Assembly (NCBI RefSeq): GCF_947387515.1
Contig: NZ_CANDOB010000002.1
Span: forward strand, 930,001 to 994,000
Reading direction: 5' to 3'
Length of the DNA: 64,000 nt
DNA from: Alkalihalobacillus sp. CinArs1
Lineage (GTDB): Bacteria > Bacillota > Bacilli > Bacillales > Guptibacillaceae
Shown: in pieces, positions 24,907-33,529 of the stretch
Layout of the letters: the number at the start of each line of letters is the position of its first letter
Position numbering within the stretch: the stretch's first letter is position 1
Notes under the pieces: model-generated
Told to the model about the DNA's origin: nothing
Databases searched by the model: none
The model's input: the letters and a program-made list of their open reading frames with translations, nothing else
Made by a program: the position numbers and the translations under genes

Positions 24907-25371
24907 TTAACGATTCATGACATAAATAATCCATGAAAGATAGGTTGCAAAGCTCGTCCATAAGAAATACGGAACGAGTAGCCAGCCTGCAAGCTTGTTC
25001 TGTCTACCGGCAAGAAAAATCAGAGCTAGGGATGTTAATGCTAAAAACAATGCATCGAGAAATGATGTGAACAGCTGATGCTGTTGAAATTGAAAAAAGC
25101 TGAACGCTTGGTTCAATAAATAGTTTATCGATAAGAGGGAAAGGTATTCACTATTTGGTCTTCCAAACCCGTTCGTCTGATAAACGATAGCAACGGAAAG
25201 GGAGATAAGACCGAATAATACTGCCCATATTCCACCGATCAATGCTCCGTTTGGTGTCCATTCAGGTTTCGCAAGACTGGTGTACCAATCTGCGTCGTAA
25301 GGAAACAGAAACCCCGAAAGGCTAAATAATCCATATGTAGCAAAAAATACTACTACTGTTGATTTTTTCAT
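24907..25371 (-). CDS. tspO: TspO/MBR-family membrane protein
   Basis: 154 residues and five membrane helices. The TspO signatures WYTSLAKPEWTPNGALIGGIWAVLFG and LVPYFLWTSFATYLSW are clear, with NYLLNQAFSFFQF between them. TspO proteins bind porphyrins and respond to oxidative or light stress; the exact role in bacilli is uncertain. It is not part of the conserved yjzD-yjaU order of B. subtilis and so is an addition here. Confidence 0.9.
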   Translation of the reverse strand: MKKSTVVVFFATYGLFSLSGFLFPYDADWYTSLAKPEWTPNGALIGGIWAVLFGLISLSVAIVYQTNGFGRPNSEYLSLLSINYLLNQAFSFFQFQQHQLFTSFLDALFLALTSLALIFLAGRQNKLAGWLLVPYFLWTSFATYLSWIIYVMNR

Positions 25372-25584
25372 ATTATCACCACCACAAACCTTTTACCCTT
25401 TTTGTTGTAATAATAAGCTCTATCATGAATCGATTCGGGGTGGCATACGATGTTGTAAGGGGGCATCGTTTGAAAATAGTGGTTCACTCCATAGAAAAAG
25501 ACTATAAAATAGGCACATCTCCCTTTCTTCTAAGCTTATCCTGCATAGTGTATACAGAAAGATGTAAAAGGGCGAGGGGAGAGT

Positions 25585-26310
25585 ATGTGTATTCGTAAAC
25601 GAGTCTATCGATTAGACGGGGAGTGGACGATCGTTCTTGTCCCTGAAAAGCCTAACGGATTCGGCGTGTTCATTTTCGGAGACGTCTCACATTTTGTTGA
25701 TGCCGATACAAGTTTTTGGCTTCAAAACTATACAAGAGCGAGTATCGTTGAAGAACTCCTGAATGCAGGCTATACCGTTTATACGAGCAATTTATATCGG
25801 CGCCACTGGGGTTCAGATAAAGCTGTTAGATTAGCAGAGCGGATTTATAAGCTCGTTCATAAACAGGAAATTTTAAATGGGAAAATTCATATTTTAGCTG
25901 AAGGAATGGGAGTGCTTGCAGCAAACGCCTTTCAACATAATAAAAGCAGCCGTATTCGTTCAGCTGCTTACTTGAATCCGTGTTTAAATGTGAAAGATCT
26001 CATTTTGCAAGAACAGAAGCACAAATTGTTTTATAAACGATTGATAAAAGAAATCGGTCTTGCATATGGAGTCGAGCGTGAAGATGTATTAGAAACTCTA
26101 GATGGGAAAGAAATTGCGATCGCTCGTTGTCCAGTTAAGATATGGCATCATTCCATCAAAAGTCCCTACTCGCTCGAACAGATCAGAAAGTATGAGCAGT
26201 TGCAAGAAACTGCTGGCTCTCCAATACAACTAATATTGTTAAGTGATAGTTATCAATCATTGGGTAGAAAGATCGTTCAGTTTTTTCAGTCGGAAGAAAG
26301 TAGTCTTTAA
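25585..26310 (+). CDS. yjaU: YjaU-like alpha/beta-hydrolase-fold protein
   Basis: 241 residues, GAGGGGAGAG before the ATG. The middle has ILAEGMGVLAANAF, at the place of the hydrolase nucleophile elbow, but reads G-M-G and has no serine; other catalytic residues are also unclear. This fits YjaU of B. subtilis, placed after yjzC/yjzD and before yjaV. An enzymatic role is doubtful. Convergent with the oxidoreductase gene, with only two bases between the stop codons. Confidence 0.7.
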   Translation: MCIRKRVYRLDGEWTIVLVPEKPNGFGVFIFGDVSHFVDADTSFWLQNYTRASIVEELLNAGYTVYTSNLYRRHWGSDKAVRLAERIYKLVHKQEILNGKIHILAEGMGVLAANAFQHNKSSRIRSAAYLNPCLNVKDLILQEQKHKLFYKRLIKEIGLAYGVEREDVLETLDGKEIAIARCPVKIWHHSIKSPYSLEQIRKYEQLQETAGSPIQLILLSDSYQSLGRKIVQFFQSEESSL

Positions 26311-26312
26311 CC

Positions 26313-27500
26313 TTACCGTTTTAATGAAGTGATCATCATCGCAGGGTGGTAGTTGTACAGAATGAGGTCCTTCAAGATGTCAGCCGCCACCATATTATAA
26401 ACGGTTCCATTGCCTCCGTATCCTAGCATGAAATACACGCCCTTGTATTTTGGGTGTTGTCCAATAAATGGCAAACCATCTTTACTAGAGGCAAAGACGG
26501 AGCTCCATTCATTGGCGATCGAAGTCTGGATGTTTGGAAACATCGAATGAAGCTTATCTAGCAACTTCGTACTAGTCGTTTCTAGCATATCCTCCTTATT
26601 GAATGAGGTATCGAGACCTCCAATCAGAATTCTTCTGTCTGCTGTGGTGCGTAAGTAGTAGTAAGGACGATTGGTTTCCCATATTAAAGAACGATTGTGC
26701 CAACCATCAAAGCTTTCAATAGGTTCAGTCGCAATTGTATAAGTGCGCTCAAGTAGAGCGCCTTTTGTTTTTGCAAACTCTTGAGTTGCATAACCTGTTG
26801 CATAGATAACGTGTTTCGCTTTGACCTGTCCATATTCTGTCTCAAAATAAAGCTCGTTGTCAGTAAATCTATGTGATAACACTTCCGTGTGTTCGTAAAG
26901 ATCAACACCTAGATCATGTGAATGGGCTGCAAGAGCATGAGCAAATTTATACGGGTTGACCTCCACTTCATTTTTCGTATAGATGCCACATGGAGCACGA
27001 AAGGAATATAGACTCTCAATCGCTCGTTGATCTAAAAAATCCGCAGCAAATCCGTGTTTTTGTAACGCTTCGAACTCATTTTTAAGTTTTTTAGCATGTC
27101 GATCAGAACTCGCATAGTAAAGGCTGTCCACCCGATTGAAATCTGCAGGCGATGGTAAGTAGGAATGGTACTTATCGAGTTCGTCAAGGGCTTTTAAGCA
27201 AAGTTTATAAAAATAAACGGCTTTCTCTTCTCCGATGGAGTCGATAAGGTCAACAAGAAACTCATCATTCGAAAATTGCAATAAACCTGTGTTAGCAGCA
27301 GTACTACCAGAGCCGATTTCATCTTTTTCAAGTAACACTGTCTTCAATTGATAGTCTGAAAGCATGCGAGCCATGATGGTACCCGCAATACCGCCTCCGA
27401 TGATCAACACATCACATGAGATAGAAGATTTTAGCTTAGGAAAGAGTGTTTTATGCTGTTGTAATGTTGGCCAAAATGGTTTCCCATTGTGAAGGTCCAT
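26313..27500 (-). CDS. FAD-dependent amine/amino-acid oxidase (DAO family)
   Basis: 395 residues, with GGAAGGAAAATGGACT before the ATG. The dinucleotide-binding motif is CDVLIIGGGIAGTIMARML (about residues 28-46), followed by EKDEIGSGSTAANTGLLQ. The C-terminal FAD contacts include YFMLGYGGNGTVYN. It belongs to the DAO group with glycine oxidase, sarcosine oxidase and gamma-glutamylputrescine oxidase; the substrate is not predictable. No metabolic partner gene is adjacent. It is inserted between yjaU and yjaV relative to B. subtilis. Its 5' end is divergent from yjaV. Confidence 0.85.
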   Translation of the reverse strand: MDLHNGKPFWPTLQQHKTLFPKLKSSISCDVLIIGGGIAGTIMARMLSDYQLKTVLLEKDEIGSGSTAANTGLLQFSNDEFLVDLIDSIGEEKAVYFYKLCLKALDELDKYHSYLPSPADFNRVDSLYYASSDRHAKKLKNEFEALQKHGFAADFLDQRAIESLYSFRAPCGIYTKNEVEVNPYKFAHALAAHSHDLGVDLYEHTEVLSHRFTDNELYFETEYGQVKAKHVIYATGYATQEFAKTKGALLERTYTIATEPIESFDGWHNRSLIWETNRPYYYLRTTADRRILIGGLDTSFNKEDMLETTSTKLLDKLHSMFPNIQTSIANEWSSVFASSKDGLPFIGQHPKYKGVYFMLGYGGNGTVYNMVAADILKDLILYNYHPAMMITSLKR

Positions 27501-27584
27501 AGTCCATTTTCCTTCCGTTTTAAGTTGGTTTTCTTAGACTGCGTTCTGATTGTGTCAATTATTCAGGTTTGGAGGATGAGGAAT

Positions 27585-28508
27585 ATGAAGAAAGTGCTTA
27601 TTACCGGTGCACTTGGATTCATTGGGTTTCACTTGAGCGAATTACTGTTAGATGAAGGAATCGAAGTTGTGGCAGTCGATGGAAAGGTCGACGACAGTCG
27701 TAAAGTTGAATACAGCGAGAAAGAGCTTTTTTTCGCTAGAAACGCAAACTATACGTTTGTAGACGAACGAATCGACGACGCTTCGCTCGATTCGTTAGTG
27801 AGTGAATGCGATGCGGTATTTCATCTGAGTGTTCCTTCTAATATTGAAGGGCAGCGATCTGCTCGAGTTCTTGAAGAAGGTACGTTGATAACAAAAAAAC
27901 TGCTCTCTGCGTGTTCTGGAAAGCGGCTGATCTACACGTCTTCGTTTGAAGTATTCGGGAGACGCTATGGGAGGATTACAGAACGCACACCTTTGAATCC
28001 GTCTACTGTAATAGGAAAGTTAAAGGCAGCTGAAGAAGTCGTCCTTGATTGCTCTGATGAAATCACGATCGTAAAGAAGATACGATTGCCTCTTGTATAT
28101 GGCCCTTGGCAACGTGATCGTCATGTTTTCCAACATTATTTGCAAACCGGAGCACTGACGAACTCGTTTTTGTTAGAAGGAGAAAGGTTTCATTTTGACG
28201 CCCTTTATGTAAAAGACGTATGTGAAGCCCTAGTGAAAGCAGCTGAGAGGAAGGAACGCTCTGAAACATTTAATCTGTCTAGTGGAAGAGAAGGAGAATG
28301 GCAAAAAGGAGTCGAATGGTTAATAGGAGATAAAGTGGATGTACGTAAAGGCTCAGTATTAACCTGTACTGTGTCGAATAAGGAAAGTGTCAAGAAGCTC
28401 TCGTTCACTAAACTTACCCCGATTGAAAAAGGGCTAGAAGAGCAGCGCAATCACTTTATGAAATTACAGCAGCTTTATCCTGATTATTATTCACAGCAGC
28501 TTGAATGA
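27585..28508 (+). CDS. yjaV: NAD-dependent epimerase/dehydratase-like protein YjaV
   Basis: 307 residues from ATG 27585 with GGAGGATGAGGA upstream. The Rossmann motif is KVLITGALGFIGFHL; the expected Ser-Tyr-Lys set is only partly visible (YTSSFEVFGRRYG). Extended SDR fold, substrate unknown. Position before comZ matches yjaV in B. subtilis. The next gene starts 19 bases later, so they are probably cotranscribed. Confidence 0.75.
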   Translation: MKKVLITGALGFIGFHLSELLLDEGIEVVAVDGKVDDSRKVEYSEKELFFARNANYTFVDERIDDASLDSLVSECDAVFHLSVPSNIEGQRSARVLEEGTLITKKLLSACSGKRLIYTSSFEVFGRRYGRITERTPLNPSTVIGKLKAAEEVVLDCSDEITIVKKIRLPLVYGPWQRDRHVFQHYLQTGALTNSFLLEGERFHFDALYVKDVCEALVKAAERKERSETFNLSSGREGEWQKGVEWLIGDKVDVRKGSVLTCTVSNKESVKKLSFTKLTPIEKGLEEQRNHFMKLQQLYPDYYSQQLE

Positions 28509-28527
28509 GTAGGAAGGGGCGATCGAT

Positions 28528-29082
28528 ATGTTGGAAAAAACGCTAGGAAATTATGATGTTCATGATTCTTCACACGGTATGAAGGCTCTGAAAGAAACGA
28601 GAGAGAAATTGCTTTATATGGTTAGTAAAATTGAAGATCAAGAGCTTCATTACCATTATTCAAAGTTCCCAACAGTGGCTGGCTACCTGCTTCACATTGC
28701 ACAGATCGAACTATGGTGGGTTAAGAATGCTCTGATGGGTGAGGAAGTAACAAAGGATGAGAAGGAACGGTTTTACTTTAAAGAAGAACAGGTGATTACA
28801 GCACCAGAGAATAAGGAGCTATCCTGGTTTCTAGCAAGACTCGCAGAAGTGAGAGAGATGAGCCGTAAATTTTATAACAATTTATCGGATGTCGATTACC
28901 GGAAGCCTGGTCCTCCGGTTGAAATAAACGGTGAGGTCCATGCTTATTCTCCCGAATGGGTGATCAGCCACCTCATCGATCACGAAGCCTACCATAGAGG
29001 ACAGGCTGCAATGGTACTTAAGATGGTTTCGGGGCAGCGAGAACAATGGGAGCATTTCAATACACCCTATTTGTCGTTATAA
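28528..29082 (+). CDS. DinB-family four-helix metal-binding protein
   Basis: 184 residues. The DinB/YfiT fold is indicated by the histidine triad: GYLLHIAQIELWW (first His) and WVISHLIDHEAYHRGQAAM (second and third). Members bind Zn, Ni or Fe and include bacillithiol and mycothiol transferases. This protein's thiol or other substrate is unknown. It lies between yjaV and comZ, at the place where B. subtilis has med. Confidence 0.8.
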   Translation: MLEKTLGNYDVHDSSHGMKALKETREKLLYMVSKIEDQELHYHYSKFPTVAGYLLHIAQIELWWVKNALMGEEVTKDEKERFYFKEEQVITAPENKELSWFLARLAEVREMSRKFYNNLSDVDYRKPGPPVEINGEVHAYSPEWVISHLIDHEAYHRGQAAMVLKMVSGQREQWEHFNTPYLSL

Positions 29083-29127
29083 TAGAAACGAGCCTAATGA
29101 GGCGAAAGAATAATAGGGGTGAATGTA

Positions 29128-29304
29128 TTGGAACAAAACATGAGATTTATGCAGATTGCAATGAAGTATTTTCCAGAGGCGAAGCAGTCTCTTAGCGAAC
29201 AAGATATCGAGTTAGATCTAGAAAAGATGCAACCGCTGCTCGAACTATTCTTAAAAGCGATGGAAGATGCATACGAGCTAGGAAAGCAGGACGCACAGGA
29301 ATAA
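29128..29304 (+). CDS. comZ: Competence regulator ComZ
   Basis: 58 residues from TTG 29128, with AGGGGTG six bases upstream; a GTG at 29119 would overlap its own ribosome site. The sequence FMQIAMKYFPEAKQ and the ending ELGKQDAQ match ComZ, a small negative regulator of comG expression. Leucine-rich helices suggest a coiled coil. In B. subtilis comZ is cotranscribed after med, which is missing here. Confidence 0.85.
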   Translation: MEQNMRFMQIAMKYFPEAKQSLSEQDIELDLEKMQPLLELFLKAMEDAYELGKQDAQE

Positions 29305-29317
29305 GGGAGAGAGCGAA

Positions 29318-29461
29318 ATGACCAAGAAATCTTACTGGATCTGGTTCATCCCGCTGATTGGACTATTATTGGGGATCTTAATAGGAAGTTTTGGTCTTAT
29401 GGTCATTTCCGGTGTCCTTTTAGTCGTTACGGTGGGAAGCTTGCTGTTGTATTCTAAATAA
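29318..29461 (+). CDS. Small membrane protein, 47 residues
   Basis: From ATG 29318, AAGGGAGAG upstream, to TAA 29461. Product MTKKSYWIWFIPLIGLLLGI then a second hydrophobic stretch ending SLLLYSK: two membrane helices joined by a glycine-rich turn (GSFG). It follows comZ by 13 bases in the same direction and ends at a strong terminator. No family recognised. It may correspond in position, but not clearly in sequence, to yjzB. Confidence 0.7.
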   Translation: MTKKSYWIWFIPLIGLLLGILIGSFGLMVISGVLLVVTVGSLLLYSK

Positions 29462-29464
29462 CAT

Positions 29465-29492
29465 GAAAAGACGTGATGATTCACGTCTTTTC
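29465..29492 (+). terminator. Bidirectional terminator
   Basis: GAAAAGACGTGA (29465-29476) pairs with TCACGTCTTTTC (29481-29492), loop TGAT, between convergent genes. Confidence 0.9.
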
Positions 29493-29494
29493 CA

Positions 29495-29920
29495 TTATTT
29501 AATAAATAAATTCATGAGAGAACCCATCTGTTTTACCATCGGACTAACTTGTTTGAAGGTGTTCATCACCTGGTTGGCAGAATTAATCATCTTAGGCATA
29601 TCATAATTTCCATTAGGTTTCTTATACTTATTTAAAAATCCTCCAGGCCCTCCAGGATATCCAGGGTAAGGCGGTGCTCCAGGGAAGCCGGGGTGTCCAT
29701 GATAACCGGGTGGCCCTTGATATCCAAATTGACTATGGTAACCAGGTTGACTAGGATATGGCGAGCTTCCGGGATACCCAGAAAAATGTTGAGGGGCAGG
29801 AGATTGCTGGGAATAGTATGGTTGGTATCCTGGAGCCATAGGTTGTTGAAACGACTGGTAGGGAGCTTGCTGTTGAGGGTAGTACTGATGTTGATACGGC
29901 TGTTGATACGGATTATACAT
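29495..29920 (-). CDS. Proline/glutamine/tyrosine-rich YppG-like spore protein
   Basis: 141 residues from ATG 29920 with AGGAGGTCTATGG upstream. Residues 1-100 are low complexity: an N-terminal P-Q-Y part with repeated PYQQ-like units, then a collagen-like stretch with many G-x-P and PGY repeats. The C-terminal ~40 residues are regular and helical (PKMINSANQVMNTFKQVSPMVKQMGSLM), the part that resembles YppG-type spore coat proteins. A frame on the same strand at 29632-29937 is a shadow caused by the repeats. Coat location is inferred. Confidence 0.75.
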   Translation of the reverse strand: MYNPYQQPYQHQYYPQQQAPYQSFQQPMAPGYQPYYSQQSPAPQHFSGYPGSSPYPSQPGYHSQFGYQGPPGYHGHPGFPGAPPYPGYPGGPGGFLNKYKKPNGNYDMPKMINSANQVMNTFKQVSPMVKQMGSLMNLFIK

Positions 29921-30017
29921 CCATAGACCTCCTTCACTCATTCGTTATGTTTATTTTATGTAGCAACTCATGATTGGTGTTGAAACGGTCGAGCAATAGT
30001 GTAGACAAATCGGTGAG

Positions 30018-30046
30018 TTTCAATTAAAATTAGTACCAGCTACTAA
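30018..30046 (+). promoter_or_regulatory. FapR operator and candidate promoter of fabH-fabF
   Basis: TTAGTACCAGCTACTAA at 30030-30046 is a 17-base inverted repeat matching the known FapR box (TTAGTAC-CTG-A/R-TACTAA) except in the centre. It overlaps a candidate promoter: TTTCAA (30018-30023), 17 bases, TACTAA (30041-30046). FapR represses fatty acid genes until malonyl-CoA binds it, so fabH and fabF should be under this control, as in B. subtilis. Confidence 0.9.
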
Positions 30047-30096
30047 AGATTGGTGGTAATCCGGGTTAGAAAATTTCCTATAAAGGAGCAATTAAT

Positions 30097-31035
30097 ATGA
30101 ATGCAGGTTTAATGGGTATTGGCCATTATGTACCAGAACGTATTTTAACGAACCATGATCTAGAAAAGATGGTGGACACATCAGACGAATGGATTCGCAC
30201 GAGAACAGGAATCGAAGAGCGAAGAATTGCTGATGATAATACGAGTACATCCGATATGGCTTATGAAGCATCTATTAAAGCTCTAGAAGATGCAAATATA
30301 AAAGCTGAAGATCTCGATCTTATTCTAGTCGCTACTGTAACACCAGATTTTCCATTCCCTTCTGTAGGCTGCCTCCTGCAAGATAAGCTAGGAGCAACGA
30401 AAGCTGCAGCGATGGATGTGAGTGCTGCGTGTGCAGGATTTATGTATGGTATGATTACAGCGTCTCAATTTATTAATAATGACACATATAAGAATATCTT
30501 AGTTGTAGGTGTAGAAAAGCTTTCGAAAATCACGAACTGGGAAGACCGTAATACGGCTGTCCTATTCGGTGATGGTGCAGGAGCTGCCGTAATCGGTCCT
30601 GTTTCTGAAGGAAGAGGAATTCTATCCTTTGAATTAGGTTCAGATGGTTCAGGTTCAAAGTACTTATATCAAGAACCACAAGGATTTATGGAGATGAACG
30701 GAAGAGAAGTATTTAAGTTTGCTGTAAGGCAAATGGGACAATCTGCAGTTAACGTCATTGACAAAGCAGGTCTCACAAAAGCAGACGTCGATTACCTCAT
30801 TCCGCACCAGGCAAACATCAGAATCATGGAAGCTGCTCGTCAGAAGCTTGAATTACCAGAGGAAAACATGGCGACGACGGTGAAGAAATATGGAAACACG
30901 TCTTCTTCAACAATTCCGATCGCACTTTCTGAAGCGATTCAAGAAGGTCGTGTAAAAGATGATGATATCGTCGTTCTCGTTGGATTCGGCGGAGGATTGA
31001 CCTGGGGTGCTGTAGCACTTAAATTAGGTAAGTAA
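30097..31035 (+). CDS. fabH: Beta-ketoacyl-ACP synthase III
   Basis: 312 residues. It starts fatty acid synthesis by condensing acyl-CoA (branched in bacilli) with malonyl-ACP. The catalytic Cys112 lies in DVSAACAGF, the histidine in PHQANIRI and the asparagine in [18 protein letters not shown] precedes the ATG. First gene of a two-gene operon with fabF, under a FapR box. Confidence 0.96.
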   Translation: MNAGLMGIGHYVPERILTNHDLEKMVDTSDEWIRTRTGIEERRIADDNTSTSDMAYEASIKALEDANIKAEDLDLILVATVTPDFPFPSVGCLLQDKLGATKAAAMDVSAACAGFMYGMITASQFINNDTYKNILVVGVEKLSKITNWEDRNTAVLFGDGAGAAVIGPVSEGRGILSFELGSDGSGSKYLYQEPQGFMEMNGREVFKFAVRQMGQSAVNVIDKAGLTKADVDYLIPHQANIRIMEAARQKLELPEENMATTVKKYGNTSSSTIPIALSEAIQEGRVKDDDIVVLVGFGGGLTWGAVALKLGK

Positions 31036-31072
31036 GTGAACTTGTAGTTTTGGAAAAGGAGAGTTGTTTGAA

Positions 31073-32311
31073 ATGAATAGAAGAGTTGTAATAACTGGTT
31101 TAGGAACGATTTCACCTTTAGGAAATTCTGTTTCAGAAACGTGGACTAACGTTTTAAACGGTGTATCTGGTGTGAACCCTCTACAACGTTTGGACGTGAA
31201 TGAATTTCCTGCGAAAGTTTCAGCAGAAGCACTTGAATTCGATCCAGAACAGTTCATGGACAGAAAAGAAGCAAGAAAGATGGACCGTTTTACACAGTTT
31301 GCTGTAGCTGCCTCTCAAATGGCAGTTGAAGATGCAAACTTTAAGATCACTGACGAAAATGCTGAACGTGTTGGCGTTTGGATCGGTTCAGGAATCGGTG
31401 GAATGGAGACATACGAGTCTCAGTTCCGTACGTTCATGAGTAAAGGTGCACGTCGCGTCAGCCCATTCTTTGTTCCGATGATGATTCCTGATATGGCATC
31501 AGGACAAGTATCGATCATGCTTGGCGCTAAAGGCATCAATTCATGTACTGTGACAGCATGTGCCTCCGGAACAAACTCCATCGGAGATGCGTTTAAAGTC
31601 ATTCAGCGTGGTGATGCAGATGTCATGATCACGGGTGGATCTGAAGCACCGATCACGAACATGAGCGTTGCAGGTTTCAGTTCGATGAAGGCTTTATCAA
31701 CGAACCCAGATCCTAGCTCAGCAAGCAGACCTTTCGATGCGAACCGTAACGGCTTCGTTATCGGAGAAGGTGCCGGAATTCTCGTAATCGAAAGCCTAGA
31801 ATCTGCTGAAGCTCGTGGTGCAAAAATCTACGGTGAAATCGTTGGATACGGTTCTACTGGAGATGCTTATCACGTCACACAACCTGCACCAGAAGGTGAA
31901 GGCGGTGCTAGATCGATGAAGCAAGCGATAGAAGATGCTGGCTTAAAGCCAGAAGACATCGACTACATCAACGCACACGGTACAAGTACGGAATATAACG
32001 ATAAGTATGAAACAGCAGCGATCAAATCGGTGTTTGGAGATCATGCTTACAAGCTAGCAGTAAGCTCTACGAAGTCTATGACGGGCCACTTATTAGGAGC
32101 TGCTGGTGCAGTAGAAAGTATTTTCTGTGCGAAGGCAATTGAAGAAGGCGTCCTGCCTCCAACAATCAATTATGAAACACCAGATCCAGACTGTGATCTC
32201 GATTATGTGCCGAATAAAGCGCGTAAATCAGATGTACAAGCGATCTTAAATAACTCCCTTGGATTCGGTGGACACAATGCAACATTGATCTTCAAGAAAT
32301 TTGTAAAATAA
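31073..32311 (+). CDS. fabF: Beta-ketoacyl-ACP synthase II
   Basis: 412 residues from ATG 31073, nine bases after AAAAGGAGAG. It elongates fatty acyl-ACP and controls temperature response of chain type. Catalytic residues are the cysteine in [14 protein letters not shown], histidines in [11 protein letters not shown] and [11 protein letters not shown], and the late [11 protein letters not shown]. Starts 37 bases after fabH and ends at a hairpin. Confidence 0.97.
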   Translation: MNRRVVITGLGTISPLGNSVSETWTNVLNGVSGVNPLQRLDVNEFPAKVSAEALEFDPEQFMDRKEARKMDRFTQFAVAASQMAVEDANFKITDENAERVGVWIGSGIGGMETYESQFRTFMSKGARRVSPFFVPMMIPDMASGQVSIMLGAKGINSCTVTACASGTNSIGDAFKVIQRGDADVMITGGSEAPITNMSVAGFSSMKALSTNPDPSSASRPFDANRNGFVIGEGAGILVIESLESAEARGAKIYGEIVGYGSTGDAYHVTQPAPEGEGGARSMKQAIEDAGLKPEDIDYINAHGTSTEYNDKYETAAIKSVFGDHAYKLAVSSTKSMTGHLLGAAGAVESIFCAKAIEEGVLPPTINYETPDPDCDLDYVPNKARKSDVQAILNNSLGFGGHNATLIFKKFVK

Positions 32312-32316
32312 ACAAG

Positions 32317-32346
32317 ATACCTCCGGGAAACCGGGGGTATTTCTTT
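32317..32346 (+). terminator. Terminator of fabH-fabF
   Basis: ATACCTCCGG (32317-32326) pairs with CCGGGGGTAT (32331-32340), one G-T pair, loop GAAA, followed by TTCTTT. Confidence 0.8.
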
Positions 32347-32448
32347 GTCATAAAACTCTTTTCTTAAGAATATGCTCATCATGGAATATTTTGACTTACT
32401 CCTGACTATACTGATTTTACAAACAGTAGCGAAGTGAGGGGTAACCGA

Positions 32449-33195
32449 ATGTTATATTTGCGAGATGTGTGGGTGAATTGGTTTGAAGGTGAAGAAAACG
32501 GATATAACGTTTGTGATTTTCACGAATGGAGAAAAGACGACTTTATTGAGTTATTAGATCAAGTTCCAGTCATTAAAGTAGAATCACTTTTATATCACTA
32601 CATCGAGAACGACCTAGCAGAGCTTCCTGAAAGTCTACTTAGTGACGTATTTCAGAAGAGCTACATTCGTAAAAATAACGAGCGATCTCCATTAGAATAT
32701 TGTTTTCTTGCAACTGACGGAAGAGGCGTAATCATCATTGACACGCTTGGATATAAAATCCCGATCCGAAAAAGCAGAGTCATTCCAAGACAAGAAAAAG
32801 CCGTCTACGAAATGGTAGCGGACGTAGAAGCAACGATCTATCCGTTTACAGCAGATAACCCAGTGAAAGAGCATCACATTCTATCACCAGGTCCTGATGT
32901 CATGAGAGGCTTGACCAGGAAAGAACGTCAGCTTAAGCAGCTGTTATTCATGGCACTCGATCAGCTCTACACAACTGGAAATTCAGCAGAAATCAGATAC
33001 TGGTTAACAGAATGCCAGCCAAAGAAATACATGGCGATTCAACATATGGAAATGGACGAGGCCTGGGAAGGGCTTTATCGTGAAGTAAAAGCAGGCTGGT
33101 CCCCTAAGCATGAACAGATCTGCGAACGAATTATCAAAGGCCAACCCTATTTTGAAAAGATATGGGAGCTTGAGAAGGGTACACATGTGAATTAA
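32449..33195 (+). CDS. yjbA: YjbA-family protein (UPF0736)
   Basis: 248 residues from ATG 32449, with GAGGGGTAACCGA upstream. It opens [22 protein letters not shown], the family signature, and has acidic and aromatic segments but no recognised domain or membrane helix. Function unknown. Its position between fabF and trpS matches B. subtilis yjbA, though the app operon found between them there is absent. Confidence 0.85.
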   Translation: MLYLRDVWVNWFEGEENGYNVCDFHEWRKDDFIELLDQVPVIKVESLLYHYIENDLAELPESLLSDVFQKSYIRKNNERSPLEYCFLATDGRGVIIIDTLGYKIPIRKSRVIPRQEKAVYEMVADVEATIYPFTADNPVKEHHILSPGPDVMRGLTRKERQLKQLLFMALDQLYTTGNSAEIRYWLTECQPKKYMAIQHMEMDEAWEGLYREVKAGWSPKHEQICERIIKGQPYFEKIWELEKGTHVN

Positions 33196-33201
33196 GAAGA
33201 A

Positions 33202-33227
33202 GGCTGCCAGGGAGGCAGTCTTTTTTT
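33202..33227 (+). terminator. Terminator of yjbA
   Basis: GGCTGCC and GGCAGTC-type arms (about 33202-33220) form a short stem with loop AGGG, followed by seven T. Confidence 0.85.
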
Positions 33228-33275
33228 GTGTTTCGATATGCTGAGGTGTATGGGTAGAAATAAGTATTACTCTTA

Positions 33276-33368
33276 TTAGACAATAAAATGAGACTTTGGC
33301 TAATAAACTAGCTGTTTTGGACAATAAATTAGGAATTTAGCTAATAAAATTGAACTTTGGACAATAAA
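33276..33368 (-). repeat. Second five-unit 20-bp tandem array (TTTATTRKCCAAA family, inverted)
   Basis: Cores TTRGMYAATAAA start at 33276, 33296, 33317, 33337 and 33357, spacing 20, 21, 20 and 20. On the minus strand they read TTTATTGTCCAA or TTTATTAGCYAA, the same core and period as the array at 5529-5628. The GT and AG versions alternate. The array ends directly in a 13-bp perfect hairpin. Confidence 0.85.
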
Positions 33369-33400
33369 ATAGCCCTCTCCGGGTATAGGAGAGGGCTATT
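33368..33400. terminator. Strong hairpin at the end of the repeat array
   Basis: AATAGCCCTCTCC (33368-33380) and GGAGAGGGCTATT (33388-33400) pair perfectly, loop GGGTATA. On the minus strand it is followed by TTTTATT, so it could end transcripts running through from trpS; there is no T-run on the plus strand. Confidence 0.7.
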
Positions 33401-33418
33401 CAAGTTGCCAGATGATGG

Positions 33419-33512
33419 ATATCCGCGAAAAGGTTCTAGATATCCGCGGGAATTTTGATTTATCCGCGATATTGTACTACTTATCCGAAAATGAGAATAT
33501 ATCTGCGAAAAG
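33419..33512 (+). repeat. Quasi-periodic TATCCGCG array
   Basis: TATCCGCG or a close variant occurs at 33420, 33441, 33461, 33482 (TATCCGAA) and 33500 (TATCTGCG), spacing 21, 20, 21 and 18. The core is usually followed by AAAA-type purines. It is distinct in sequence from the neighbouring TTTATT array but has nearly the same period and unit number. Confidence 0.75.
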
Positions 33513-33529
33513 GAATTCTGAGCGGCTTA

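Noticed and set aside
25585-26310. Active lipase or esterase
   Set aside because: The nucleophile elbow reads GMG without a serine, so I describe only an alpha/beta-hydrolase-like fold.
29632-29937. 101-residue reading frame inside the YppG-like gene
   Set aside because: It is a shadow frame produced by the repetitive P/Q/Y/G coding sequence, has no ribosome site, and lacks the family C-terminus.
33276-33512. CRISPR-like array
   Set aside because: Same reason: period of about 20 bases is far too short and units are degenerate.
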